Shown: positions 8,609-16,718 of the stretch, piece after piece
Position numbering within the stretch: the stretch's first letter is position 1
How the letters are laid out: the number at the start of each line of letters is the position of its first letter
Source of the DNA: Flavobacterium aquariorum
GTDB lineage: Bacteria > Bacteroidota > Bacteroidia > Flavobacteriales > Flavobacteriaceae
Direction: 5' to 3'
Length of the DNA: 64,000 nt
Assembly: GCF_003254745.1 (NCBI RefSeq)
Contig: NZ_QKXH01000008.1
Span: 124,001-188,000 of the forward strand
Program-made: the position numbers and the translations under genes
Notes under the pieces: model-generated
Told to the model about the DNA's origin: nothing
What the model saw: only the letters and a program-made list of their open reading frames with translations
Databases searched by the model: none

Positions 8609-9955
8609 ATGACTACTCTAAACGAATTGAATGCTATATCACCAATCGACGGTCGTTATAGAAATAAGACATTATCACTAGCTCCTTTTTTTTCAGAGGA
8701 AGCTTTAATCAAATACCGCGTATTAATTGAAATCGAATATTTCATTGCTTTATGCGAAGTCCCTTTACCACAACTAAAAAACGTAAACCCTAATCTTTTC
8801 GATAGTTTACGTGATATTTATAAAAATTTCTCTACTGAAGATGCACTTTGGATAAAAGAAACTGAAAAAGTAACCAACCACGACGTAAAAGCTGTTGAGT
8901 ACTTTATCAAAGACGCTTTTGAAAAACTGGGTTTATCAGAATACAAAGAATTCATCCACTTTGGATTAACTTCTCAAGACATCAATAACACGGCAATTCC
9001 GCTTTCTACAAAAGATGCTTTTGAAAAAGTTTATATGCCATCGTTAATTACGTTGACATCCAAATTAAAAGAATTAAGCCAAGAGTGGAAGGACATTCCA
9101 ATGCTTGCACGTACACATGGACAGCCGGCTTCACCTACTCGTTTGGGCAAAGAAATAGCTGTTTTTGTGGAGCGTCTGGAAGAGCAAATGCGTTTGTTGT
9201 TCAACATACCGTTTGCAGCCAAATTTGGCGGAGCTACTGGAAATTATAATGCACATCATGTGGCTTATCCGCAAATTGACTGGAAACAGTTCGGAACCAA
9301 ATTTGTTCAAGAAAACTTGGGATTACACCATTCGTTCCCAACAACACAAATTGAGCATTACGACCATTTTGCAGCCTTTTTTGATGCTTTAAAAAGAATC
9401 AACACCATTATTATTGATTTGGATCGAGACATTTGGACGTATGTTTCAATGGAATATTTCAAACAAAAAATTAAAGCGGGAGAGATTGGATCATCGGCAA
9501 TGCCACACAAAGTAAACCCGATTGATTTTGAAAATTCTGAAGGAAACTTAGGAATTGCCAATGCTATTTTCGAACATCTATCAGCTAAATTACCGGTTTC
9601 AAGATTGCAACGTGATTTAACAGACAGCACCGTTTTGAGAAATATTGGCGTTCCTGTAGGTCATACTTTAATCGCTTTTGAAGCTACCTTGAAAGGTTTG
9701 AACAAATTATTGTTGAACGAATCAAAGTTTCACGAAGATTTAGAGAAAAACTGGGCCGTTGTAGCCGAAGCAATTCAAACTATTTTAAGACGTGAAGCTT
9801 ATCCAAATCCATACGAAGCTTTGAAAGGATTGACCAGAACTAACGAAGCTATCGACAAAAAAGCCATTCACGGTTTTATTGCAACGCTTGATGTTTCGGA
9901 AGCTATTAAGGCCGAATTAATGCAAATCACACCAAGCAATTTCTTGGGGATTTAA
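8609..9955 (+). CDS. purB: Adenylosuccinate lyase
   Basis: A 448-residue cytoplasmic enzyme of the fumarase/aspartase superfamily. It cleaves SAICAR and adenylosuccinate, releasing fumarate, in purine synthesis. The signature loop SSAMPHKVNPIDFEN, with its catalytic serine, lies near residue 295-310. ARTHGQPASPTRLGKE and HFGLTSQDINNTA are further family motifs. The frame is open upstream to a TTG at 8582, but the ATG at 8609 (MTTLNELNAISPIDGRY) is the canonical start and sits 24 bp after a TATATTTG box. It is divergent from the regulator gene and ends at a clear terminator. Confidence 0.97.
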   Translation: MTTLNELNAISPIDGRYRNKTLSLAPFFSEEALIKYRVLIEIEYFIALCEVPLPQLKNVNPNLFDSLRDIYKNFSTEDALWIKETEKVTNHDVKAVEYFIKDAFEKLGLSEYKEFIHFGLTSQDINNTAIPLSTKDAFEKVYMPSLITLTSKLKELSQEWKDIPMLARTHGQPASPTRLGKEIAVFVERLEEQMRLLFNIPFAAKFGGATGNYNAHHVAYPQIDWKQFGTKFVQENLGLHHSFPTTQIEHYDHFAAFFDALKRINTIIIDLDRDIWTYVSMEYFKQKIKAGEIGSSAMPHKVNPIDFENSEGNLGIANAIFEHLSAKLPVSRLQRDLTDSTVLRNIGVPVGHTLIAFEATLKGLNKLLLNESKFHEDLEKNWAVVAEAIQTILRREAYPNPYEALKGLTRTNEAIDKKAIHGFIATLDVSEAIKAELMQITPSNFLGI

Positions 9956-9977
9956 CAAATACCAAACTATATTAATC

Positions 9978-10008
9978 AAAAGCTATCTTTTTTAAGGTAG
10001 CTTTTTTT
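9978..10008 (+). terminator. Terminator of purB
   Basis: AAAGCTATC pairs with GGTAGCTTT (one G-T wobble) around a short loop and is followed by a T run to 10008. Confidence 0.75.
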
Positions 10009-10125
10009 ATGATTAAAATTAAATAACGAAAAAACCAAAGCATAAAGAATTTTCTTTTTTTGTAAATTAGCCATAAATGGTTTTTACCTAAAAACTATTT
10101 CAATAATAAACCGCAATACCAATTT

Positions 10126-12366
10126 ATGGATCAATTTTCAGAAGTATCAGAAACCACAAGCCATTTAAACCCTTTGATCAGTGATTTAGGACTTATCTTA
10201 ATAACTGCCACTGTTGCTGTTCTAATATTTAGAAAACTCAAGCAACCTTTAGTATTGGGCTATTTGATTGCCGGTTTTTTGGCGGGTAACCATTTTGATT
10301 TTTTTCCTTCTGTCAAAGAAATGAAAAGTGTAGAAGTTTGGGCCGAAATTGGAGTTATCTTTTTATTGTTTAGTCTGGGACTGGAATTTAGCTTCAAGAA
10401 ATTAATGAAAGTTGGTGGAACTGCTTCTATCACTGCAGGAATACAAATTGTGAGTATGTGTATTTTAGGGTATGCCGTGGGCCAATGGTTGGCATGGCCC
10501 AAAATGGACAGCATCTTTTTGGGCGTAATTCTCTCCATATCTTCGACCACAATTATTTTAAAATCATTTGATGAATTGGGCGTTAAAACGCAGAAGTTTG
10601 CAGGAATTGTCATTGGCTCTTTAATCGTTCAGGACATACTTGCCATATTAATGATGGTTTTATTGTCCACGATTGCCGTCAGCAATCAGTTTTCTGGAGG
10701 AGATCTTTTAATGTCGGTATTAAAACTGCTTTTCTTTCTGGTGCTTTGGTTTCTGGGAGGAATTTTTATCATTCCAACAGTACTCAAAAAAACCAAACAT
10801 TTACTCACCGACGAAATGCTACTCATCATCTCGCTTGCACTGTGTCTGATGATGGTTGTCCTTGCCGCAAATGCAGGATTTTCACCAGCACTTGGCGCTT
10901 TTATAATGGGATCCATAATTGCCGAAACCACACAAGCTGAGCATATTGAACATTTGGTAAAACCTGTAAAAGACTTGTTTGGAGCCGTATTCTTTGTGTC
11001 TGTGGGTATGTTAATCAATCCCGATGCTTTGTACCAACATGCCATTCCTGTACTTATTCTTTCTTTAGTCGTTATTTTTGGTCAATCCATCAGCTCTACA
11101 GTTGGTGCCATATTATCAGGACAGCCACTTAAAGATTCAATACGAACCGGAATGAGTTTATCCCAAATTGGGGAATTCTCATTCATCATTGCGACTTTGG
11201 GAGTAACCTTGAAAGCAACCAATGCTTTTTTGTATCCAATAGTTGTCGCAGTTTCAGCCGTAACGGTATTTACGACTCCGTTTATGATTAAATATTCGCT
11301 TCCTTTTTCAGAATATTTGGCGCATAACTTACCCCGAAAATGGACCAAAAGAATCGAACGCTATTCGGCCAGTACGCAAGCTATAAAAACGGTTAGTTTA
11401 TGGCAAACGGTTATAAACGCTTTTTTAATTCAGGTGATTGTGCTTGTCGTAATCATCCTTGCTGTCATTTTGCTTTCATCCCGTTTTATATTGCCTCTAG
11501 TTGAAGATTATCATTTGGGAAATACAATGGGAGCATTAATCACATTGGGTATAGTCGCTCCATTTTTGTGGGCGCTCGCTTTTCGAAGAGTTGCCACCAA
11601 TGAAGTTGAACAATTGATGCTGGACCGAAAATCCCGCGGACCGTTGACGATGTTGTTTTTTATACGCATTGTGCTGTCCATTTTCTTCATTGGTTTATTG
11701 CTGAATATTTTCTTCTCCCCAAAAACTGCCTTGATTGCATTTATAATTGCAGTGGTAATTTATTTAATTTTTCAAAGAAAACTCCACATTCAATATCATA
11801 AAATTGAAAATCATTTTCTTGCCAATTTGAACGATCGGGAAATAGACAGAGCCAAAAGAAGCCGCAGTGATTTAACTCCCTGGGACGGCCACATGGCAAT
11901 ATTTGACATTGCGGCAGAATCCAATATAGCTGGAAAATCTTTGAAAAACCTTCAAATGAGGGAAAATTTAGGAATTAATATTGTTTCGATAAAACGGGGT
12001 GACATAACCATACACATCCCAAGTAGAAACGAACGTATTTTTCCAGGTGATGAAATTTGTGTTATTGGAACCGACGCACAAGTACAGCAATTTAAAAAAT
12101 ACCTGGACCAGCATGAAATGGACGTTTCTCCGGAAACCGTAGAACCCGATATTGTTTTGCGCCAAATCGAATTGAAAAACCACACCTTTATTGGAAAAAG
12201 CATCAAAGAATCCAAACTGCGTGAAAAAACACAAGGACTGATTGTAGGTATCGAAAAAAGAGGAAACCGAGCGCTAAATCCAGAGTCTAATGTCATTCTG
12301 GAAAAAGATGATATTTTGTGGATTGTTGGCAACAAAAAACTATTGGCAGATTTGGCCCACGATTAG
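10126..12366 (+). CDS. Cation:proton antiporter, CPA2/Kef family, with TrkA-C domains
   Basis: A 746-residue inner-membrane transporter. About residues 15-400 form a dozen hydrophobic helices of the Na+/H+ exchanger domain, with LGYLIAGFLAG, IFLLFSLGLEF, SSTTIILKS and ALGAFIMGSIIAE segments typical of KefB/KefC-like antiporters. Further membrane segments occur at about 430-560. Two regulator-of-K+-conductance C-terminal (TrkA-C) domains follow, with GKSLKNLQMRENLGINIVSI and GKSIKESKLREKTQGLIVGI as the repeated starts. There is no full RCK-N nucleotide-binding domain between membrane and TrkA-C parts. The ion (K+ or Na+) cannot be told from sequence. It stands alone after purB; a weak hairpin follows. 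Confidence 0.9.
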   Translation: MDQFSEVSETTSHLNPLISDLGLILITATVAVLIFRKLKQPLVLGYLIAGFLAGNHFDFFPSVKEMKSVEVWAEIGVIFLLFSLGLEFSFKKLMKVGGTASITAGIQIVSMCILGYAVGQWLAWPKMDSIFLGVILSISSTTIILKSFDELGVKTQKFAGIVIGSLIVQDILAILMMVLLSTIAVSNQFSGGDLLMSVLKLLFFLVLWFLGGIFIIPTVLKKTKHLLTDEMLLIISLALCLMMVVLAANAGFSPALGAFIMGSIIAETTQAEHIEHLVKPVKDLFGAVFFVSVGMLINPDALYQHAIPVLILSLVVIFGQSISSTVGAILSGQPLKDSIRTGMSLSQIGEFSFIIATLGVTLKATNAFLYPIVVAVSAVTVFTTPFMIKYSLPFSEYLAHNLPRKWTKRIERYSASTQAIKTVSLWQTVINAFLIQVIVLVVIILAVILLSSRFILPLVEDYHLGNTMGALITLGIVAPFLWALAFRRVATNEVEQLMLDRKSRGPLTMLFFIRIVLSIFFIGLLLNIFFSPKTALIAFIIAVVIYLIFQRKLHIQYHKIENHFLANLNDREIDRAKRSRSDLTPWDGHMAIFDIAAESNIAGKSLKNLQMRENLGINIVSIKRGDITIHIPSRNERIFPGDEICVIGTDAQVQQFKKYLDQHEMDVSPETVEPDIVLRQIELKNHTFIGKSIKESKLREKTQGLIVGIEKRGNRALNPESNVILEKDDILWIVGNKKLLADLAHD

Positions 12367-12383
12367 ACTTTCCCTTATCTCAT

Positions 12384-12418
12384 AAAAACACTGGTCGAAA
12401 GACTGGTGTTTCGCTTTT
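12384..12418 (+). terminator. Probable terminator of the antiporter gene
   Basis: AAACAC...GTGTTT outer arms with an inner GTC/GAC stem and GAAA tetraloop, interrupted by a 2x2 mismatch, are followed by a short T run (CTTTT). Confidence 0.45.
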
Positions 12419-12447
12419 AGGAGCAGAACGATAGTTTTTCATAACAG

Positions 12448-12520
12448 CTTCACTCCCGCTTTCCGTTTCAATCCATCTCGTTAAAAAACGAGATGGGATT
12501 TCCACTGCAATCGGGGCTAG
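12448..12520 (-). repeat. Dispersed hairpin element, GATTGCAGTGGAA type
   Basis: The flanks are TCCCGCTTTCCGTTTCAATCC on the left and GGATTTCCACTGCAATCGGGG on the right, around the palindrome CCATCTCGTT/AACGAGATGG (12473-12496). The right flank, read on the minus strand, matches elements at about 54.33 kb and 5.1 kb. The remaining 12521-12754 carry a perfect 9-bp inverted repeat but no ORF before AbiH. Confidence 0.6.
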
Positions 12521-12683
12521 AGAACACGTTTATTATTCTTAAGAAATATTTAAAAAAACTTATTTTCAATGCTTTTGTTTTATTGCAAAGTAAAAACTAT
12601 TAAAAATTTATAATTCATTTTTTATACATTTGAAAATAAATAAACTCTGATGTTTGCCAGACATAGCAACCCAATTTAGGAGT

Positions 12684-12721
12684 GATAAATCGGACATCGT
12701 CAGACCTATAAACGATTTATC
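12684..12721. repeat. 9-bp inverted repeat upstream of the AbiH gene
   Basis: GATAAATCG (12684-12692) and CGATTTATC (12713-12721) are perfect arms 20 bp apart, 33 bp before the AbiH start codon. They could form an operator or a leader hairpin; there is no T run after the right arm. Confidence 0.45.
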
Positions 12722-12754
12722 TGCAAGCATTTCACGAATCATAGAAGAAAAAGG

Positions 12755-14056
12755 ATGAATAGAATTATACTAATAGGCAATGGATTTGATTTAGCTCACA
12801 AAATGAAAACCAGCTATAATGATTTCATAAATCATTATTGGGTAAATATAGTTACACAATTGCAAAATGCGGCGTCTCATAATATTACAAGCAAAGGAAT
12901 TAAATTTGAAACTGAAGAAATTAGAGTAGATGAAATTCATGGCCCTTGGGGTAAAGAAACTCGGATTGATGCAACAAATTTTGAAGCTTTATTAACTAAT
13001 TTAAAATCTCAAAATATTAACCTCATATTTAAGAATAAATTTTTAGAAATTCTTACAAAAAAACATACGGAACAAAATTGGGTTGATATTGAGAATGAAT
13101 ATTATAACTTATTAAAAGAATCCTTCAAAAAAGAAAACTCTACATACAAAATAACTGAATTAAATAAGGATTTTAATCAAATACAAAAATTACTTGAAAT
13201 ATATTTAAACGAAGTTGAAGAAAAATTCCTTACAGATTTTGGCAACAATATAGATGATGTTAGACTGAAAGCTAACATAGGATACAAAATCTATTCTCAG
13301 TTTAAACTAAAGGATTTTACAGAAACTTCAATCAACAAAAAAGCAGAAATTGAATTTCAAAAAATACAAAAAGACTTAAAAGCCTTAAAAGAAGATTTAA
13401 TTACAATGCCTGAACTGAGCGACTACAATCAAAAAATAATTTCAAGAATTGGTACTAATGCAACAATAAAAGAAACCAGGGAATTACTTATTTCCGATAG
13501 CGCTATAAACTATTTTGAATTAATGCCTGAAGAAATATTATTTCTAAATTTCAATTACACTTTTAGTGAAAAAATTTATGTAAACCACACAGAATTTGAA
13601 TCATTCGATTCAAATAAGAATTTGAAAAAACATTTTATTCATATACACGGAACAACTGACAAATACGATCGGAATAATGTCATATTTGGCTTTGGAGATG
13701 AAATTGATGAAGACTACAAATCAATTGAAAATTTAAACAACAACACTTATCTTGAAAATATTAAATCAATCAAGTATTTAGAAACTGACAATTACAAACG
13801 ATTGTTGGAATTTGTAAATAGTGGAGACTATCAAATTTTTATCTTCGGACATTCGTGTGGCATTTCAGATAGAACTTTATTAAATACTCTTTTCGAACAT
13901 AAAAATTGTTCATCAATAAAGCCTTTCTATCACAAAAAAGATTCGGAAACAGATAATTATATTGACATTGTTAAAAATATTTCTCGAAACTTCAATAGTA
14001 AAATAAATATGAGAGATAAAGTTGTTAATAAAGAATATTGTGAATCATTATCATAA
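12755..14056 (+). CDS. AbiH-family abortive-infection protein
   Basis: A 433-residue protein whose N-terminus, RIILIGNGFDLAHKMKTSY, is the AbiH family signature. C-terminal blocks typical of the family are also present: FLNFNYTF, HIHGTTD, NVIFGFGDE and IFIFGHSCGISD. AbiH of Lactococcus gives phage resistance by abortive infection; its biochemical activity is not established. The protein lacks membrane segments and is likely cytoplasmic. The ATG at 12755 follows a purine-rich AGAAGAAAAAGG stretch. It is AT-richer than the flanking core genes, as defence genes often are, and the next gene carries a HEPN-like motif across a palindromic element. The phage-defence role here is inference from family. 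Confidence 0.85.
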   Translation: MNRIILIGNGFDLAHKMKTSYNDFINHYWVNIVTQLQNAASHNITSKGIKFETEEIRVDEIHGPWGKETRIDATNFEALLTNLKSQNINLIFKNKFLEILTKKHTEQNWVDIENEYYNLLKESFKKENSTYKITELNKDFNQIQKLLEIYLNEVEEKFLTDFGNNIDDVRLKANIGYKIYSQFKLKDFTETSINKKAEIEFQKIQKDLKALKEDLITMPELSDYNQKIISRIGTNATIKETRELLISDSAINYFELMPEEILFLNFNYTFSEKIYVNHTEFESFDSNKNLKKHFIHIHGTTDKYDRNNVIFGFGDEIDEDYKSIENLNNNTYLENIKSIKYLETDNYKRLLEFVNSGDYQIFIFGHSCGISDRTLLNTLFEHKNCSSIKPFYHKKDSETDNYIDIVKNISRNFNSKINMRDKVVNKEYCESLS

Positions 14057-14063
14057 TTCCACC

Positions 14064-14199
14064 AACTAACAACGGTTTTAAGAAATTGGGGTTTTAGGAC
14101 TTAATTTAAAGTTTGTTTTGTACTTTTAATTTTCAGTGTTTAATCGAAAGTTTCGGGCTTACAAATCCCTAACTTCATAAAGCCGCAAAATGTTAGTCG
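14064..14199. repeat. Imperfect palindromic element between the AbiH and HEPN-like genes
   Basis: The left end ACTAACAACGGTTTTAAG and the minus strand of the right end (ACTAACATTTTGCGGCTTTA) are similar and continue in register for about 30 bp (CGG, TTTA, GAA, TT, GGG, TTT blocks). The ends match ACTAACA exactly. The roughly 136-bp element fills most of the 191-bp gap and contains no ORF. It resembles intergenic elements that separate variable cassette-like genes in Bacteroidetes; that comparison is from memory. Confidence 0.55.
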
Positions 14200-14247
14200 T
14201 AATTACAAATCACGATTGATCTTCACCAGAAATAATAAGTAATCATT

Positions 14248-15024
14248 ATGAAACATATTAAGCGTAAATTTCTTTTCCATGATTTTCTTCAAAATACTGA
14301 ATTACCAAGTTCAAATTTTACAGACATTGATTTAGACAAAGTCGACCAATCTTTCTTAAAGAAAAATTCAAAAAATAATTTTGCAGTTTTAACTACAGAA
14401 ACAGGAGATAAGCTTTTTAGTTTTATATACAATGACAATGGTAAACACTGTATGATTCCTGTTCCAGACTTTTCACTTGTAAATTTTAATTTTGCTTACA
14501 CATTAAATATTCATCGAAAAGATTATCGTAAAAAACTTGTTGAAAACCTATCTGAATTAAGTACACCAAATGAAGTGAGCAATTCTTACGCCTACGATTA
14601 TCAAGGAACCGCTAGCTCGTGCATCATTTGCTTGTTCACGGCAATCGAATGTTTTGTAAATGATATTATTCCTGAAGATTTTGAATATAAAATTGTCAAT
14701 GATAGAAAAACTGAGATTTACGATAAAAAACAAATTCAAGTCTCAATTTCCTTCATGGATAAATTAACCAAAGTTTTACCAATCGCGCTCAATAAGAATT
14801 TTTTTGCACATCAAACTCCAACAAATGCGCATATTTACAATCTTAGAAACTTGCGAAATGATATCGTTCATACAAAATCTGATAAAACAGGAGAAAATAA
14901 CGTAAGTATTTTAAAGAGTCTACTAAATTTCAATTATGATGAAACTCTAATTTCTACTTTTAAACTTTTTAATTTTTACAAAAAGGATTTTATAGAAGAA
15001 TGTCCATGTGCTGAAACATGGTAA
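14248..15024 (+). CDS. Hypothetical protein with HEPN-like R-x4-H motif
   Basis: A 258-residue protein I cannot assign to a named family. The N-terminal 110 residues are mixed beta/alpha. From about 115 on it is helical: SSCIICLFTAIECFVNDI (124-141) is a hydrophobic helix with Glu134, and NLRNDIVHTK (201-210) contains R203-N-D-I-V-H208, the R-x4-6-H pattern of HEPN ribonucleases. A polar residue in the earlier helix also fits HEPN. No antitoxin-like partner overlaps it. Together with AbiH upstream and the strong hairpin downstream it forms a two-gene accessory island. A defence RNase is a reasonable guess, not a demonstrated function. HEPN folds also occur in non-nuclease proteins. Confidence 0.6.
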   Translation: MKHIKRKFLFHDFLQNTELPSSNFTDIDLDKVDQSFLKKNSKNNFAVLTTETGDKLFSFIYNDNGKHCMIPVPDFSLVNFNFAYTLNIHRKDYRKKLVENLSELSTPNEVSNSYAYDYQGTASSCIICLFTAIECFVNDIIPEDFEYKIVNDRKTEIYDKKQIQVSISFMDKLTKVLPIALNKNFFAHQTPTNAHIYNLRNLRNDIVHTKSDKTGENNVSILKSLLNFNYDETLISTFKLFNFYKKDFIEECPCAETW

Positions 15025-15072
15025 CTACGGCTGAGCTACTACAACAGATTTAGGCAATATGACGTAAAGATA

Positions 15073-15126
15073 CCCCCCTGCTAGCACGAGCGTCCCGCTC
15101 GTGCTAGCGGGGCTATTTTTTTTTAA
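15073..15126. terminator. Long GC-rich hairpin with T run after the HEPN-like gene
   Basis: CCCCTGCTAGCACGAGCG (15075-15092) pairs with CGCTCGTGCTAGCGGGG (15096-15112) across a 3-base loop with one bulged T, followed by a T run (15116-15124). It is very stable and would terminate plus-strand transcription. Confidence 0.75.
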
Positions 15127-15191
15127 GCAATATAAATGACATTAAAGTAGTCAGCTGATGGCTAGATATCACGCAACATTTACACCCAATA

Positions 15192-15303
15192 TTGTCATTT
15201 CGACGGAGGAGAAATCTCCACAAGTGGCTCCGCAATTCAAGTAAAAAAATGAATTAGTTTGTCGAATAGTATTGCTGAGATTTCTCCTCCGTCGAAATGA
15301 CAA
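15192..15303. mobile_element. MITE/REP-like element with 27-bp perfect inverted repeats
   Basis: The arm at 15192-15218 (beginning TTGTCATTTCGACGGAGG) is repeated exactly in inverted form at 15277-15303, around 58 bp. The inside contains a smaller AATTCA/TGAATT inverted repeat and no ORF. Sequences of the GTCATTTCGAC...GAGAAATCTC type are widespread between genes of Bacteroidetes, so this is most likely a member of a dispersed non-coding family. No target duplication is clear. Confidence 0.65.
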
Positions 15304-15399
15304 GTTTGTGGATTGTTGGGATGTTAAAAAATTTCATTGGTAGTCCTACTTTTTTACAAAAGCACATCTATTTATATAATAACCAGTCACTTACAAACA

Positions 15400-15774
15400 T
15401 CACAACGCCTATCAAAACTATAGGCACGCCTACCTAAAACATAGGCGAGCCTATCAAAACTATAGGCAAGCCTACCTAAATCATAGGCGCTCATACTAAA
15501 ACTATAGGCAAGCCTACCAAAATCAAAGGCGCGCCTATCAAAACCATAGGCACGCCATACTAAAACTATGGCGCGCCTAAACAATCCAGACGCGCGCCTA
15601 TAAAAAACAAAGGCGACACCTTTAAAATAGATAGGCGCGCCTATAAAAATCGAAGGCGACACCTACCAAAACCATAGGCGAGCCTATCAATTTTGTAGGC
15701 ACGCCTATGCAAAATGAAGGTACCGCCTACCAAATCCAGAGGCGCGCCATAATAATAGTATGGCGCACCTCTCG
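15400..15774. repeat. Tandem array of about 17 palindromic 21-bp units
   Basis: Cores of the form TAGGCNNGCCTA recur every 21 bp (22 bp three times) from 15421 to 15771. Seven match exactly (for example at 15421, 15442, 15463, 15505, 15632, 15675 and 15696) and ten are variants such as AAGGCGACACCT or ATGGCGCGCCTA. Spacers of 9-10 bp are A-rich (TCAAAACTA, CCTAAAACA), so A-tracts are also phased at 21 bp, two helical turns. A minus-strand ORF at 15387-15662 is a by-product of the 7-codon period. The array lies directly beyond the terminator of the minus-strand gene at 15839-16333. No function is known to me. Confidence 0.85.
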
Positions 15775-15813
15775 ATAAAAAAAGCCAGGCTGCTTTTTAG
15801 GCAGCCCGGCTTT
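15775..15813 (-). terminator. Terminator of the 15839-16333 gene
   Basis: AAAGCCaGGCTGC pairs with GCAGCCcGGCTTT with one mismatch. On the minus strand the hairpin is followed by a T run and directly abuts the 21-bp array. Confidence 0.8.
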
Positions 15814-15838
15814 GGAAATGTAAATTGTGATTTAACAA

Positions 15839-16333
15839 TTAGTTCAACTGTTCCTCTGTTGGAGGTTTTACAGTTTCTTCCTTTTTATTGGCATAACGCT
15901 TGTTCCATTGGTCAACTTCGCCCATGGCAAGGTCAAGGTTACCCTCGTTACCTCTGGATACTTGCAGGTTTACAGCATAACGGTCTACCAAAGTCATCAC
16001 ATCGGTAGCGGCAGCTAACTGAACTTCTTCAATAGTTTCCATAGCTTGCAACAAAGCCATTCTACTGGCCTCCAGATTATTGTAATAGTCCAATACATTC
16101 GAAAGCTCTGAGGGAACATCGGCACGGCTCAATGAATTCGGGAATTGGTTGGCAATTCTGGAAATCAAACGAGCATAACCTTCTCTACCTTCCGCCATAG
16201 AACGCGTGCCTTTCTTTTGCTCATCGGTCAGATTAATTTTAAAAGGATTCAACGGAGTTAATGCCGAATTAACGGCTGTTGTGAAAGCAGTCAGCACTGT
16301 GGCTGGCGCGATGGACGTAATCAATTTTGACAT
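15839..16333 (-). CDS. Hypothetical helical protein next to the repeat array
   Basis: A 164-residue protein that I do not recognise. There is no membrane segment and no clear signal peptide, although the N-terminal SIAPATVLTAFTTAV is mildly hydrophobic. The middle is predicted helical (SNVLDYYNNLEASRMALLQAM), and the C-terminus is charged and proline-containing (KKEETVKPPTEEQLN). The segment INLTDEQKKGTRSMAEGREGY suggests a soluble structural protein rather than an enzyme. The ATG at 16333 is the first in frame. Codon usage seems less AT-rich than in AbiH. It has a strong terminator and faces the HD gene across a 385-bp gap. Function unknown. Confidence 0.75.
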   Translation of the reverse strand: MSKLITSIAPATVLTAFTTAVNSALTPLNPFKINLTDEQKKGTRSMAEGREGYARLISRIANQFPNSLSRADVPSELSNVLDYYNNLEASRMALLQAMETIEEVQLAAATDVMTLVDRYAVNLQVSRGNEGNLDLAMGEVDQWNKRYANKKEETVKPPTEEQLN

Positions 16334-16718
16334 AAAATTTATAGTTATTGGTTAATAATAATTGAATTTAGATAAATTATTATTAGAACTATTCTTACAT
16401 TAAAATAATTAACAACAATTTAACGTATAATTTTTCTTATAAACATAAATATTGAAGTCAGTATTAGAGCACTAATATTCATTATGACAATCTGAGGCCT
16501 CATCCATTAATACTATTTTATGTATGCAAAATTTAAAAAAACTTACAGGATCATTAAACAATCTACTTTATTTACCCTCGATTACTATGGGTAAATAATC
16601 ATAAATTTGCAATAGACACGAGCGAGACGAAACGGAGTTTTTTTTCACAGACAGTCGTTGGCATTAATTATTACGAACATCTCAGTAACAATAAAAATCT
16701 TTTAAAATTTATAAAGCA
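16334..16718. other. Gap between divergent genes with an inverted repeat and a -7 box
   Basis: No ORF. A perfect 10-bp inverted repeat, TTATTTACCC (16568-16577) and GGGTAAATAA (16589-16598), is followed at once by TAAATTTG (16602-16609), which matches the TAnnTTTG promoter box. The repeat could be an operator over a promoter for the HD gene at 16719. CACGAGCGAGACGAAACGGAG at 16617-16637 resembles GC-rich snippets at 42186 and inside pyrD. Confidence 0.5.

Noticed and set aside
15387..15662. Minus-strand 91-codon frame with a heptad RLAYSFD-like repeat over the 21-bp array
   Set aside because: The frame is open only because the array repeats every 21 bp, or 7 codons. Where the period changes to 22 bp the frame is lost, there is no known domain, and the palindromic DNA is the stronger signal.
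15400..15774. CRISPR array
   Set aside because: The period is 21 bp, spacers are only 9-10 bp and similar to each other, and there are no cas genes.
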